From contig CAZVWE010000008.1 in assembly GCA_964631345.1 (NCBI GenBank), positions 1-64,000 on the forward strand: DNA of 64,000 nt, in the 5' to 3' direction. This stretch comes from MGBC163016 sp964631345 (GTDB taxonomy: Bacteria; Actinomycetota; Coriobacteriia; Coriobacteriales; Eggerthellaceae). Below the pieces are notes generated by a model that was given only the letters and a program-made list of their open reading frames with translations, was not told the DNA's origin and did not search any database. This document shows, piece by piece, positions 41,879 through 51,658 of this stretch (positions are counted from its first letter, which is position 1; each line of letters begins with the position of its first letter). Made by a program: the position numbers and the translations under genes.

Positions 41879-43956
41879 TGGAAAAGAAAACGCTCGCATT
41901 TGAGATAGGTTGCGAAGAGATACCAGCGTTTGATCTAAAGTCAGCAACTGATCAGTTAAAGAAATGCATGCAAGATGCTCTTGTAGATATAAGGCTTGAG
42001 CATGGCGATGTAGAAGTTTACTCAACGCCTAGAAGGCTTATTGCTGTTGTTCAAGATGTTGCAACATCAACAGAGGCCGTAAATGAAAGAATCAAAGGAC
42101 CTAGTAAGAAAATAGCTTTTGATGCGGATGGAAACCCAACAAAAGCAGCATCTGGTTTTGCTCGAGGCAAAGGTGTTGCAGTTGAGGATTTAGAGGTTGC
42201 ATTTGATGGAGACGAAGAGTATGTATTTGCCCTAAAATCGCTTCCGTCATTGGAGTCGAAAGAACTATTACCTCAGGTTCTAAAAGGGATAATAGAGTCT
42301 TTGTCTTGGCCAAAATCAATGCGATGGTCTACACATAAGGAGCTTTTTTCACGTCCGATTCGTTGGATTTGTGCAATGCATGGAAACGATGTGATACCGC
42401 TTGAGTTTGCAGGGATTAACTCATCCAACAAAACATATGGTCATAGATTTTTGGCAAAAGGACCTTTCGAGGTTTCATCTGCAGATAAGCTCTTAGATGT
42501 TGTAGAGGCTTCATATGTTGTTGCAACGCAAGAGGGTCGAAAAGACATCATTAAAAAGGGAATTGATGAAATAGTTTCAGAATGCGGGCAAGACTATGTT
42601 GCAGAAATTCCTGAGAAAACCCTTACGGAAGTTATCAATCTCACCGAATATCCAACTCCTCTAAAAGGTGTTTTTGACAAAGAATTTTTGAAAGTACCTG
42701 AAGAGATAATCGTGGATGCGATGCTTATGCATCAAAGATATTTCCCAATATATAAAGATGGTTTACTTACAAATAACTTCATTATTGTTTCAAATGGAGA
42801 TCCTGCATTTGCAGATGAAATCACCAAAGGTAACGAACGTGTTGTTGCTGCAAGGCTCTATGACGCTAAATTCTTTTATGAAGAGGACTTAAAGACACCG
42901 CTGGATGAATACGTTGATCGTTTGGATGAAGTTGTGTTTCAAGAAAAACTTGGAACCATGAAATCTAAAACATCTAGAATTTGTAGGCTTTCTGAGCGAA
43001 TTTGCTTGGATGCATCAATTACGGATGAAGAAAAAGGCTATGTTGCTCGTGCAGCATATCTTGCAAAGGCTGATCTTGTAACTAATGCGGTTATAGAATT
43101 TACAAGCGTACAAGGCATAATGGGGTCTTACTATGCTGATGCACAAGGCGAATCGAAGAGGGTTTCACGAGCAATAGCAGATCATTATCGTCCAAGATTT
43201 TCTGGGGATGAACCAGCAGATGATGTAGTTGGAAAAATAGTTGCGCTGTCAGATAAGCTCGATACGATTTGCGGGTTGTTTGCTATTGGACAAGGGCCTA
43301 CCGGAAGTTCTGATCCATTTGCTTTAAGACGCGCGGCTATCGGAATAATCTCTATTCTTAAATCTGGCCTTGATGTGTCTTTAGAAGCTGCAATCAAAGA
43401 TTCACTTCGAATTTATCTTGAGGATGGTATTCAGTTTAATGAAACAGAAGTTATGTCTGCGATACTTGATTTCTTTGTTACGCGCACAAAGGTAATGCTT
43501 CATGAAGACGGAATGCCTGTTGACACAATTGATGCAGTTTTGACTATTGGAGTAGTTGAGCCGCTTGACATAATCGCGAGGTGTACAGCACTTCAAAATG
43601 CCATGACTAATTCTCCTGATGATTTTAATGATTTGGCCATTGCTTACTCAAGGGCGAATAATCTACGAGACAAAAATCTGGGTACCGATGTCGATGCAGC
43701 TTTGTTTACAAATGCAGAAAAAGAACTTTCCTACGCAATTGAAACTGCTGAAACAAAGATAAATCAGGCTCTTGAAGTGGCAGATTATGATCGGGCGCTT
43801 TTAGGACTTGCAGGTCTTAGGACTCCGATAGATAACTTCTTTGAAGCTGTCATGGTTATGGATGACGATAAAGATATTCGAGAGAATCGTTTAAAGCTTC
43901 TTAACAGATTTATAGAATCATTTGCGCGAGTTGCTGATTTTGGATATCTCGCTTAA
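41875..43956 (+). CDS. glyS: Glycyl-tRNA synthetase beta subunit
   Basis: The tRNA-binding subunit partnered with GlyQ. The 693-residue protein begins LAFEIGCEEIPAFDL and contains GPSKKIAFD.DG.PTKAA.GFARG, WPKSMRWSTHKELFSRPIRWI and RR.AIGI, standard for the family; the C-terminus is the anticodon-binding domain. An ATGATG start leaves one codon of uncertainty (41875 or 41878). It is followed after 9 bases by the PPDK regulatory gene, so the operon continues. Confidence 0.97.
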   Translation: MMEKKTLAFEIGCEEIPAFDLKSATDQLKKCMQDALVDIRLEHGDVEVYSTPRRLIAVVQDVATSTEAVNERIKGPSKKIAFDADGNPTKAASGFARGKGVAVEDLEVAFDGDEEYVFALKSLPSLESKELLPQVLKGIIESLSWPKSMRWSTHKELFSRPIRWICAMHGNDVIPLEFAGINSSNKTYGHRFLAKGPFEVSSADKLLDVVEASYVVATQEGRKDIIKKGIDEIVSECGQDYVAEIPEKTLTEVINLTEYPTPLKGVFDKEFLKVPEEIIVDAMLMHQRYFPIYKDGLLTNNFIIVSNGDPAFADEITKGNERVVAARLYDAKFFYEEDLKTPLDEYVDRLDEVVFQEKLGTMKSKTSRICRLSERICLDASITDEEKGYVARAAYLAKADLVTNAVIEFTSVQGIMGSYYADAQGESKRVSRAIADHYRPRFSGDEPADDVVGKIVALSDKLDTICGLFAIGQGPTGSSDPFALRRAAIGIISILKSGLDVSLEAAIKDSLRIYLEDGIQFNETEVMSAILDFFVTRTKVMLHEDGMPVDTIDAVLTIGVVEPLDIIARCTALQNAMTNSPDDFNDLAIAYSRANNLRDKNLGTDVDAALFTNAEKELSYAIETAETKINQALEVADYDRALLGLAGLRTPIDNFFEAVMVMDDDKDIRENRLKLLNRFIESFARVADFGYLA

Positions 43957-43965
43957 AGGCAATAA

Positions 43966-44850
43966 ATGATACAGGAGCACCCGTCATCAAAAATTCCAAC
44001 AATCCATGTGGTGTCGGATTCCATAGGAGAAACTGCGACTGCAGTTGCACGTGCGGCGGCTGCTCAGTTTGGAATAAATGAGCCCAAAATTGAGGTTTTT
44101 GGGAAAGTAAAGAACTTTGAGCAGGTTCGTGACTACCTTGATGAGCATGCTCGATACCATGTACAACAACTTGGTGATGATAGACTCGTCGTATTTTATA
44201 CGCTTGTAAATGGGCCTCTACGTGATGCCGTGTCAGCATATATAGAAGATCATGAAAATATCTACGGAGTTGATCTTTTAACAAGTGCAATCGATGCGAT
44301 TTCTGAGATATCTGGTATTAAGCCTATGGGGGCTGCCGGAATCATGAGAGCTACTGACATAGGTTACTTCAGGCGTGTTGAAGCTTTGGAATTCATGATT
44401 GAACATGATGATGGCAGAAACCCGCAAGATTTAACAAAGGCCGATATTGTAATTATGGGAGTATCGCGAACATCAAAGACGCCTCTTTGCGTTTATCTTG
44501 CACAACAGGGATATCATGTGGCAAACGTTCCGCTCGATCAACATACAGATCCACCTCATGAATTGTTCGAGGTCGATAAATCACGTTTGTTTGGATTGAT
44601 GTCTACCCCTGATGTGTTGTCTGATATTAGGAGCAGAAGAATTGGAAAGGCAAGTACCGTTGCTGGTAGCTATGCTGATCCAGAGTGTGTATATGATGAC
44701 CTAGAGCAAGCTCGTGCTCTCATGAGGCGACTGGGTTGTTATGTGATCAGAACTGACAAAAAGGCCGTTGAGGAAATTGCTCAAGAGCTTCTTCGCTATT
44801 ATCTTAGAAGTCATCCTTCGGTATCAGATGTTACGATTTGGGAGAGCTGA
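43966..44850 (+). CDS. ppsR: Bifunctional PPDK regulatory kinase/phosphorylase
   Basis: DUF299-family protein that inactivates pyruvate phosphate dikinase by ADP-dependent phosphorylation of a threonine and reactivates it by phosphate-dependent dephosphorylation. The 294-residue protein has the unusual P-loop GVSRTSKTPLCVYLA near residue 165 and VSDSIGETA at the N-terminus. The target enzyme PPDK is encoded 1.7 kb downstream, which favours PDRP over the PEP-synthase type. It overlaps the next start (TGATG). Symbol by family; pdrP would serve equally. Confidence 0.93.
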   Translation: MIQEHPSSKIPTIHVVSDSIGETATAVARAAAAQFGINEPKIEVFGKVKNFEQVRDYLDEHARYHVQQLGDDRLVVFYTLVNGPLRDAVSAYIEDHENIYGVDLLTSAIDAISEISGIKPMGAAGIMRATDIGYFRRVEALEFMIEHDDGRNPQDLTKADIVIMGVSRTSKTPLCVYLAQQGYHVANVPLDQHTDPPHELFEVDKSRLFGLMSTPDVLSDIRSRRIGKASTVAGSYADPECVYDDLEQARALMRRLGCYVIRTDKKAVEEIAQELLRYYLRSHPSVSDVTIWES

Positions 44851-46433
44851 TGACAACACAGCATGCTCTTAGATATGGCATGAAAGAATGCGCAGCAATC
44901 CGCGAAAAGCCAATCGCTAAGAGAACGTCCATTTTACTTACGGGCATTCTTGTTGCTGCTTTTATTCTTATAGGGGCATTCGAGGTGTTTCCAAATGCCT
45001 ACGATAATGACGCTTGGTTTATATTGGCTAATGGCGAATATGTTTTAGAGAATGGATTTCCGCATGAAAACCCATGGTCGATTCATCCTGACATGGGCTT
45101 TGTTATGCAACAGCCTATTCCAAGTATTGTCAATTATCTGATCTACTCTGTATCTGGATTTGTGGGAATTGGTGCGTGGGTAACTTTTCTATATGTGCTT
45201 TTGGTATGTTCAATGTTTTTTGTAGGCAGGTATTTGCGTCAGAATAAATTTGGTTATGAAATACTGCTTTTCTGGATATTGATTGCTATTGTTCCATTGG
45301 TTTCATATGCATCTGTTCGTCCGCATCTCTACTCCATGCTTTCATTTACCTGGGTTTTATACTTTTGCGAACGCTACAAAAGGACTGATTCAATACGCTG
45401 GCTTATACCGTTGCCATTGATTTGTATGGCAAGTGTTAATTGCCAGGCCGCTTTAGCTCCTTTTAATATTGCAATCATTGTTTTATATGCTTTGCCTGGC
45501 CTTCCTTCAAAGGCAAGAGAGTTCTTTAAGCAAAGAGATGTTTGTTTGTGTGAAAACCCATATAAGCGAGTTCCAATAATTATTTGTGCCTTGATTTCTT
45601 GCGTATTTATGTGCATCAATCCATATGGCATTGAGGGCGCAACTTATATTTTCCACTCATTTTCAGCAGCTAATGCTCAAAACTACATCAGTGAGATGAA
45701 TCCTATGAGTACAGCTCAAGGGTTAACTACATACACAACGCTAATAGCTATTGGATGCGCATTGATTGCAATGGGTAGAAAAGGCCTTAAAAACATTAAT
45801 ATCCAGATGTGTGTGTTGGTATTTGTCACTACAGTAATGGCATTTCTCTATATCAGAAACAAATGGATAGCGGCACTTTTCTGCTGTCTTTATTTGGCGT
45901 GGGCCACATCGTCTTTTGGCTTTAAGCGGCGTATACCCATAAAGATTGCATATGGCATTGCCTGTGTTGCAATCATTGGGTCTTTAGTTGCTGGCGTCTT
46001 TGGCGTTGTGGATGGAGTTAAGACTCTTTCGGCATATCCAAAAAATACTGACAGAACCCCAGTGGCTACTATGGATTATCTAGACAAAAAAGGCGCTAAC
46101 AGAGAAACCACAAGAGTGTTTACATTCTTTAATGCTGGCGGATACATTGAATATAGAGGGTATAAAGTCAACATGGATCCACGCCCAGAGCTATGGTCTC
46201 CATCGATTTCAGGTCAAGATGAGGATTACTATTCCGAGTATTTGCGTATGGCAAAAGGGGACGACTATATAGATGATTATCTTGATAAATATGATTTTGA
46301 TATAGTCATATCTCCAAAGAAAGATTCGGTAATAGGCTATCTTCAATCGAATGATGACTATGTTGAGATACCTGGTGGGGATGATTACAGAGCATTTGCA
46401 AAGCGATCATTTGCAATGGAAAAGGTTGACTAA
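44850..46433 (+). CDS. Polytopic membrane protein, GT-C glycosyltransferase-like
   Basis: A 527-residue membrane protein with about eleven hydrophobic helices and a soluble C-terminal domain of about 120 residues. The first extracytoplasmic loop has YDNDAWFILANGEYVLENGFP, an acidic pattern at the place where GT-C glycosyltransferases hold their catalytic aspartate. The C-terminal part (RVFTFFNAGGYIEYRGYKV) resembles the periplasmic domain of such proteins in Actinobacteria. ATG 44850 overlaps the ppsR stop (TGATG). It sits between ppsR and ppdK, an odd place for an envelope enzyme. Donor and acceptor unknown. Confidence 0.65.
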   Translation: MTTQHALRYGMKECAAIREKPIAKRTSILLTGILVAAFILIGAFEVFPNAYDNDAWFILANGEYVLENGFPHENPWSIHPDMGFVMQQPIPSIVNYLIYSVSGFVGIGAWVTFLYVLLVCSMFFVGRYLRQNKFGYEILLFWILIAIVPLVSYASVRPHLYSMLSFTWVLYFCERYKRTDSIRWLIPLPLICMASVNCQAALAPFNIAIIVLYALPGLPSKAREFFKQRDVCLCENPYKRVPIIICALISCVFMCINPYGIEGATYIFHSFSAANAQNYISEMNPMSTAQGLTTYTTLIAIGCALIAMGRKGLKNINIQMCVLVFVTTVMAFLYIRNKWIAALFCCLYLAWATSSFGFKRRIPIKIAYGIACVAIIGSLVAGVFGVVDGVKTLSAYPKNTDRTPVATMDYLDKKGANRETTRVFTFFNAGGYIEYRGYKVNMDPRPELWSPSISGQDEDYYSEYLRMAKGDDYIDDYLDKYDFDIVISPKKDSVIGYLQSNDDYVEIPGGDDYRAFAKRSFAMEKVD

Positions 46434-46615
46434 ATCTAGGCATTCAATATAGGCCATTCAAGAAATATTCGGATCGATTTCAGTTTCCAACAGGATTCCA
46501 TTGTTATCATCTATTTGCCTTTTGGATGAGGCTAGGATCGCATCTGTTTATGTGATTTCCGATTGAGTTTGTCGGTAGATAAATGTCTATCGACGTGCAC
46601 TTTAAGGAGAGCGTA

Positions 46616-49336
46616 GTGTCAGATCAAGTCAAGCGAGTTTACGCATTTGGAAAAGATGCGCAGGGCAACAACGTCACTGAAGGCAATACTGACATGAAGG
46701 CTGAGCTTGGCGGTAAAGGCGCAAACCTGGCCGAAATGGCAAACATCGGACTTCCAGTGCCTCCAGGTTTTACGATTACTTGTCAGACCTGCATGGAATA
46801 TGCAAATGCTGGAAATATTTGGCCTGAAGGAGCGCTAGACACAATCGCTGAGTATCGTGAAGACCTGGAAAATCGTATGGGCAAAAAGATAGGCGACTCA
46901 AACGATCCGTTACTCGTATCGGTTCGTTCAGGAGCTCCAATGTCTATGCCGGGCATGATGGATACAGTGCTCAATCTTGGATTAAACGATAAGTCAATAT
47001 ATGGTTTGATTGCTCAAACAGATAACCCAAGATTTGCATGGGATTCATACAGAAGATTTATTCAAATGTTCTCAAATGTTGTAATGGGACTTGATGGCGA
47101 TCTTTTCGAAAACGCAATTACCGCTATGAAAAATGATCGCGGTGTTTCATCGGATACAGAATTAACAGCTGAGGATTTGCAAGAACTAGTTGATGTCTTT
47201 AAGCAGATTTTCTCAGATAACGTTTCTGTTTCCGAATATCCATCTCTTGCGATAGATGGAAAAGCTGTATTTCCACAGGATCCTATGGTGCAGCTACAGC
47301 TTGCTATAGAGGCAGTATTTGGTTCATGGAATAACCCTCGTGCTGTCCTTTATAGGCAGAAGAACAAAATTGCTGATGACTTGGGCACAGCAGTAAATGT
47401 GCAATCGATGGTATTCGGCAACAAAGGAAATACATCGGCTACAGGTGTTGCCTTTACACGTAATCCCGCTAATGGCGAAAAAGAGTTTTATGGTGACTAT
47501 TTAGTTAACGCACAAGGCGAAGATGTTGTTGCGGGTATTCGAAATACCAGTCCGATTGCCGATCTCAAAAAGGTTGAAGGTCTTGAAGAAGCTGGTGAGC
47601 AGTTAGAGGAGATCTTCTCAATTCTGGAAAATCATTTCCATGATATGTGTGATATTGAGTTTACGATTGAGCAAGGCAAACTCTGGATGCTTCAAACCCG
47701 CGCTGGAAAGCGTACGGCTGCTGCAGCATTGCATATAGCAATTGCAATGGTAGAAGAGGGTCTTATTGATAAGCGCGAAGCTGTAATGAGGGTTGAGCCT
47801 GAACAGCTAGATCAGCTTTTACATCCACAGTTTGATAAAGACGCAAAGTATGACGTAATTGCTAAGGGTCTAAATGCAAGCCCTGGTGCTGCGGTTGGTG
47901 AGGCTGTATTTTCAGCGCTTGATGCTGTTGCTGCAGCAGAGGCTGGTAAGAAATGTGTTTTGGTTAGATGGGAGACAAATCCAGACGATCTAGCTGGAAT
48001 GATCGCAGCTGAGGGCATTCTTACTTCTCATGGTGGAAAGACATCTCATGCTGCAGTTATTGCTCGTGGAATGGGTGCTCCTTGTGTTTGCGGTGTTGAG
48101 GCGCTCAAGATTGACGCTGAGAAGAAAGAAGCGACTGTCAGCGGTACAGACATCGTTATTAAAGAAGGCGATATGATCTCCATCGATGGCACAACTGGTA
48201 TTGTTGTGCTTGGTGCGGTTGATCTTGTAATGCCAGAAATTACAGGAGACCTTGACACAATCCTTGAGTGGGCTGATGAGTTTAGAAATCTTGGTGTCCG
48301 CGCCAATGCAGATAATCCAGAGGATGCGCAACTATCACGTGATTTTGGTGCACAGGGTATTGGACTTTGCCGTACAGAGCATATGTTCTTAGGTGACAGA
48401 AAGCAGATCATTCAATCGTTTATCCTAAATGACGACGAGCTTAATCGCGAAAAGGCTGTGGCTGATCTTTATGAAGCCCAATCAGGGGATTTCTACGATA
48501 TGTTTAAAGCCATGGATGGATTGCCTGTAATTGTGCGTTTACTTGATCCGCCACTTCATGAGTTCTTAGATAGCCCAAGAGCGCTTGAGGTAGAGATTGC
48601 TAATCTTGAAAACTCCGGTGCTAGTGAATCAGAAATTGCTGAGAAGCGTCGTGTGCTAGAAAAAATTGATTCTTTTGCAGAGCAAAATCCAATGCTTGGC
48701 ATGCGTGGTGTAAGGCTTGGAATTGTGTACCCGATTCTTCCTCAGATGCAGGTAAGAGCTATTGCTACAGCTTGCGCTCATCTGAAGAAAAAGGGATTAG
48801 ATCCAAGGCCTGAGATCATGATTCCTTTGATTTCAACGGTGAATGAGCTTGCACTTTTGCGCGATGTTGCACAAAAAGTCATTGATGAAGTTGCAGTAGA
48901 TGAAGGTGTTGAACTAGAAATCCCGATCGGAACGATGATCGAGCTTCCTCGCGCTGCTCTTACCGCAGATGAAATTGCAACGAAGGCAGACTTCTTCTCA
49001 TTTGGAACCAATGACCTCACACAGACAACTTTTGGTTTCAGCCGTGATGATGTTGAAGGTGAATTTGTTCCGCTATACCTTGAGCAGAGACTTCTTCCTC
49101 ATAATCCTTTTGCAACAATTGATGAAAACGGTGTTGCTAAGCTTGTAAAGATGGGCGTTGAATTCGGACATATTGGCAATCCGGATATAGTTTGTGGAGT
49201 ATGTGGTGAGCACGGTGGAGATCCAGAGTCAATTCAAATCTTTAACAAGATTGGTCTTGACTATGTATCCTGCTCTCCTTACAGGGTGCCAGTTGCACGT
49301 CTTGCAGCTGCTCAGGCAGCCATTAGGCAAGCATAG
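46616..49336 (+). CDS. ppdK: Pyruvate, phosphate dikinase
   Basis: Interconverts pyruvate, ATP and phosphate with PEP, AMP and PPi, serving pyrophosphate-linked glycolysis or gluconeogenesis in anaerobes. The protein of about 906 residues has the N-terminal nucleotide-binding domain (GGKGANLAEM, PPGFTITC), the swivelling domain with GGKTSHAAVIARGMGAPCVCG (catalytic His at about 478, regulatory Thr two before it), and the C-terminal PEP domain (GIGLCRTEHMF, SFGTNDLTQTTFGFSRDD, GVCGEHGGDP). The start is GTG 46616 with AAGGAG seven bases before; ATG 46583 lacks a site. It is controlled by the neighbouring ppsR product. Confidence 0.96.
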   Translation: MSDQVKRVYAFGKDAQGNNVTEGNTDMKAELGGKGANLAEMANIGLPVPPGFTITCQTCMEYANAGNIWPEGALDTIAEYREDLENRMGKKIGDSNDPLLVSVRSGAPMSMPGMMDTVLNLGLNDKSIYGLIAQTDNPRFAWDSYRRFIQMFSNVVMGLDGDLFENAITAMKNDRGVSSDTELTAEDLQELVDVFKQIFSDNVSVSEYPSLAIDGKAVFPQDPMVQLQLAIEAVFGSWNNPRAVLYRQKNKIADDLGTAVNVQSMVFGNKGNTSATGVAFTRNPANGEKEFYGDYLVNAQGEDVVAGIRNTSPIADLKKVEGLEEAGEQLEEIFSILENHFHDMCDIEFTIEQGKLWMLQTRAGKRTAAAALHIAIAMVEEGLIDKREAVMRVEPEQLDQLLHPQFDKDAKYDVIAKGLNASPGAAVGEAVFSALDAVAAAEAGKKCVLVRWETNPDDLAGMIAAEGILTSHGGKTSHAAVIARGMGAPCVCGVEALKIDAEKKEATVSGTDIVIKEGDMISIDGTTGIVVLGAVDLVMPEITGDLDTILEWADEFRNLGVRANADNPEDAQLSRDFGAQGIGLCRTEHMFLGDRKQIIQSFILNDDELNREKAVADLYEAQSGDFYDMFKAMDGLPVIVRLLDPPLHEFLDSPRALEVEIANLENSGASESEIAEKRRVLEKIDSFAEQNPMLGMRGVRLGIVYPILPQMQVRAIATACAHLKKKGLDPRPEIMIPLISTVNELALLRDVAQKVIDEVAVDEGVELEIPIGTMIELPRAALTADEIATKADFFSFGTNDLTQTTFGFSRDDVEGEFVPLYLEQRLLPHNPFATIDENGVAKLVKMGVEFGHIGNPDIVCGVCGEHGGDPESIQIFNKIGLDYVSCSPYRVPVARLAAAQAAIRQA

Positions 49337-49353
49337 TCTGGACTTAAGAGCGT

Positions 49354-50490
49354 ATGGAGGCATTTTTAAGCAAATTGCACGCAAGGCTTCCTCGAACAAT
49401 TTGCTTGGAACGTGCCGGGGCAGATGCTGAGGTACCTGTTGGATTTCCAATAATTAAGGTGCTAGATCAGCGAAAACTTCCTGATCTTGAGGAGTATTTA
49501 TACATATCTGAATGGAAGAAAGCAGTAGATGCGATAAAGGAGCTCGCCGTAAGGGGAGCTCCTGCTATTGGGATCATGGGAGCATGTGCTGTCGCGTTGA
49601 AAGCATTTGATCTTGCCTTTGAGGCCGAATGTGAAGCTGGTCAAGAAGATGGGCTTGACACAGATGAAATGTGCCTTATACGAGATAGATATCTTGTATC
49701 ACTTGCTGATGCTTCCGAGTGCATAGGTAATGCAAGGCCTACGGCTGTAAATTTGATGTGGGCAGTAAATAATTGTATGTCAATTGTTGTTGAGGAACTT
49801 GATTCAGGCTCAACATTTTTAGATATAGCTGAGACGCTTTATGAATATGCAGAAAATTTGATAGCTCAAGATGAAGAAGCAAATCTTCAAATTGGAAGCT
49901 ATGGGGCGTCGCTTTTGCCAGATAAATGTTCAGTTTTAACTCATTGTAATGCCGGAAGTCTTGCCACTGCATTCTATGGAACGGCTTTAGGGGTTATTTA
50001 TTCAGCTTATGCCGACGGTAAGATAAAACGAGTTTATGCAGACGAAACTATGCCTGTACGACAAGGGGCACGCCTTACTGTTTGGGAATTATCAAAAGCG
50101 GGTGTACCGACTACTTTGATTTGCGATGACATGGCCGCATATGTAATGTCAAATGGATTGGTTGATGCCGTTATAGTTGGCGCTGATCGTATTTGTGCAA
50201 ATGGTGATGTAGTCAATAAGATCGGCACATTTGGTTTAGCGGTTTTGGCTCGTGAGTTTAATATTCCATTTTATGTTGCTGCACCAACGTCCACAATTGA
50301 TCCATCGCTTTCATGTGGCCAAATGGTTCAAATAGAAGAGCGCAGTCACAAAGAAGTGCTAAAAACCCCAATCAACGGGGTGGATGTAATAAATCCAGCT
50401 TTTGATATGACTCCTGCGTCATATGTTACGTGTATAGTGACTGAGAGCGGAATATTCAAGCCAACTAAAATATTGGAGGCGCTTAAATAA
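49354..50490 (+). CDS. mtnA: Methylthioribose-1-phosphate isomerase
   Basis: Converts S-methyl-5-thioribose 1-phosphate to the ribulose isomer in methionine salvage. The 378-residue protein has AVRGAPAIGIMGA near residue 70, VLTHCNAGSLAT near 195 with the catalytic cysteine, the ETMPVRQGARLTVWEL segment, and VGADRIC.NGD..NKIGT near 285 with the catalytic aspartate. The related eIF2B-alpha/ribose-1,5-bisphosphate isomerase is an alternative but motif spacing favours MtnA. Other salvage genes are not adjacent. The ribosome site is weak. azlC follows after four bases. Confidence 0.93.
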   Translation: MEAFLSKLHARLPRTICLERAGADAEVPVGFPIIKVLDQRKLPDLEEYLYISEWKKAVDAIKELAVRGAPAIGIMGACAVALKAFDLAFEAECEAGQEDGLDTDEMCLIRDRYLVSLADASECIGNARPTAVNLMWAVNNCMSIVVEELDSGSTFLDIAETLYEYAENLIAQDEEANLQIGSYGASLLPDKCSVLTHCNAGSLATAFYGTALGVIYSAYADGKIKRVYADETMPVRQGARLTVWELSKAGVPTTLICDDMAAYVMSNGLVDAVIVGADRICANGDVVNKIGTFGLAVLAREFNIPFYVAAPTSTIDPSLSCGQMVQIEERSHKEVLKTPINGVDVINPAFDMTPASYVTCIVTESGIFKPTKILEALK

Positions 50491-50494
50491 GCGC

Positions 50495-51211
50495 ATGAAG
50501 TCACAAGTATTTTCTAAAGATCATATTAAAGAAGCATTTCAAACAGCGATTCCTATTATGCTTGGATATGTTGCTATTGGGATTCCTTGTGGAATACTCT
50601 GTGACTCAATTGGAATGAATGCATTCCAAGCATTTCTGCTTTCTGCGCTTTTTTACTCAGGCGCTGGTCAGTTTATGATTCCGAATATGTATTTAGCTGG
50701 GGCGACACCTGCGTCTATTATCGCTTCCGTTTCTCTTGTAAACACAAGACAGATGCTTTATTCAGCATCGTTTGCTCATGAATGTGAGAAGCGCAGCAAG
50801 CTGCTGTCCTTTTTATTTACAGCCACTGTTACTGATGAATCATATGGTGTTTCGATTGCGAAATACCGTGAGGGAGATTGGTCAATGGATCGTGCGTTAT
50901 GCGTCAATCTTTTTTCACAGTCTTCGTGGGCGATTTCTAATGTCATTGGTGTTTTAGTTGGAAATCTAATTGATATTCCTCTAGTGATTGCCTCATTTGC
51001 AATGACTTCAATTTTTATATGTCTTTTATTTACACAAAAAGCGACCTATCAAAATGCGATTGCAGCTGTTTGTGCCGTACTTGGAGTAATTGTTTGCAAA
51101 AACGTTGGACTTGGTGGAGCTGCAATCATGATTGGCGCTTTGGTTGGCCTTGCACTTTCGTATGTAATTTCTTTGATAGCATCCCGTTTTATTAGGGGTG
51201 ATGTTAGGTGA
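50495..51211 (+). CDS. azlC: Branched-chain amino acid exporter, large subunit
   Basis: AzlC/BrnF-type permease that with AzlD exports branched-chain amino acids. The 238-residue protein has seven or eight helices with AFQTAIPIMLGYVAIGIPCG at the N-terminus and SALFYSGAGQFM, the family's conserved motif, near residue 52, plus LVNTRQMLYSASFA near 80. It lies four bases after mtnA and overlaps azlD by 4 bases, so the three form a transcription unit, possibly linked by methionine metabolism since BrnFE also exports methionine. Confidence 0.93.
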   Translation: MKSQVFSKDHIKEAFQTAIPIMLGYVAIGIPCGILCDSIGMNAFQAFLLSALFYSGAGQFMIPNMYLAGATPASIIASVSLVNTRQMLYSASFAHECEKRSKLLSFLFTATVTDESYGVSIAKYREGDWSMDRALCVNLFSQSSWAISNVIGVLVGNLIDIPLVIASFAMTSIFICLLFTQKATYQNAIAAVCAVLGVIVCKNVGLGGAAIMIGALVGLALSYVISLIASRFIRGDVR

Positions 51212-51537
51212 GCTGGACGGAGTTTTTTGTAATTTTCATAGTCTGTGCGGTCACAATTCTCGCATGTCGAACTTTGCCTTTCTTTCTTTTAAAAGGAAGG
51301 GAGCTGCCCGACTCATTAAAACGGGCACTTTCTTTAATTCCGCCTGCTGCATTTGCGGCACTTGTTGCTAATGATCTTTATCAACCAGGAATGTTTGAAT
51401 TGGGCTTTTGGCCGGCAGGCGCTATTCTTATAGCATCAGCGATTGTTGTGATTGTTGCTGTAGCTAGTAAATCCCTTCTTTGGAGCGCGATAGCGGGAGT
51501 TGCCTCTTACGGGATTCTGTTATATCTGATTGTGTGA
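51208..51537 (+). CDS. azlD: Branched-chain amino acid exporter, small subunit
   Basis: The 109-residue AzlD/BrnE partner of AzlC. It has four helices, with CRTLPFFLL and the LKRALSLIPPAAFAALVANDL stretch characteristic of the family. The start is GTG 51208 overlapping the azlC stop. A promoter for the next operon begins immediately after it. Confidence 0.92.
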   Translation: MSWTEFFVIFIVCAVTILACRTLPFFLLKGRELPDSLKRALSLIPPAAFAALVANDLYQPGMFELGFWPAGAILIASAIVVIVAVASKSLLWSAIAGVASYGILLYLIV

Positions 51538-51542
51538 AGTAC

Positions 51543-51571
51543 TTGCATGCTAACTTCGTTAGCACTATACT
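51543..51571 (+). promoter_or_regulatory. Promoter with palindromic spacer upstream of rplS
   Basis: TTGCAT (51543-51548), 17 bases and TATACT (51566-51571) form a good sigma-70 type promoter 88 bases before rplS. The spacer is almost entirely a palindrome: TGCTAAC-TTC-GTTAGCA (51548-51564). This could be an operator read by a repressor or simply a chance hairpin. Confidence 0.55.
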
Positions 51572-51658
51572 AACAAATCGCGCCTTAAACAGGTTTTATT
51601 GCTATGAAGTCGTTAAGGGCAGCAAGAATTAAAGATTAAATCTCAGTAGGGGAATTAA

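Noticed and set aside
46583..46615. ATG 46583 as the ppdK start
   Set aside because: No Shine-Dalgarno sequence; GTG 46616 has AAGGAG at seven bases and gives the usual N-terminus.
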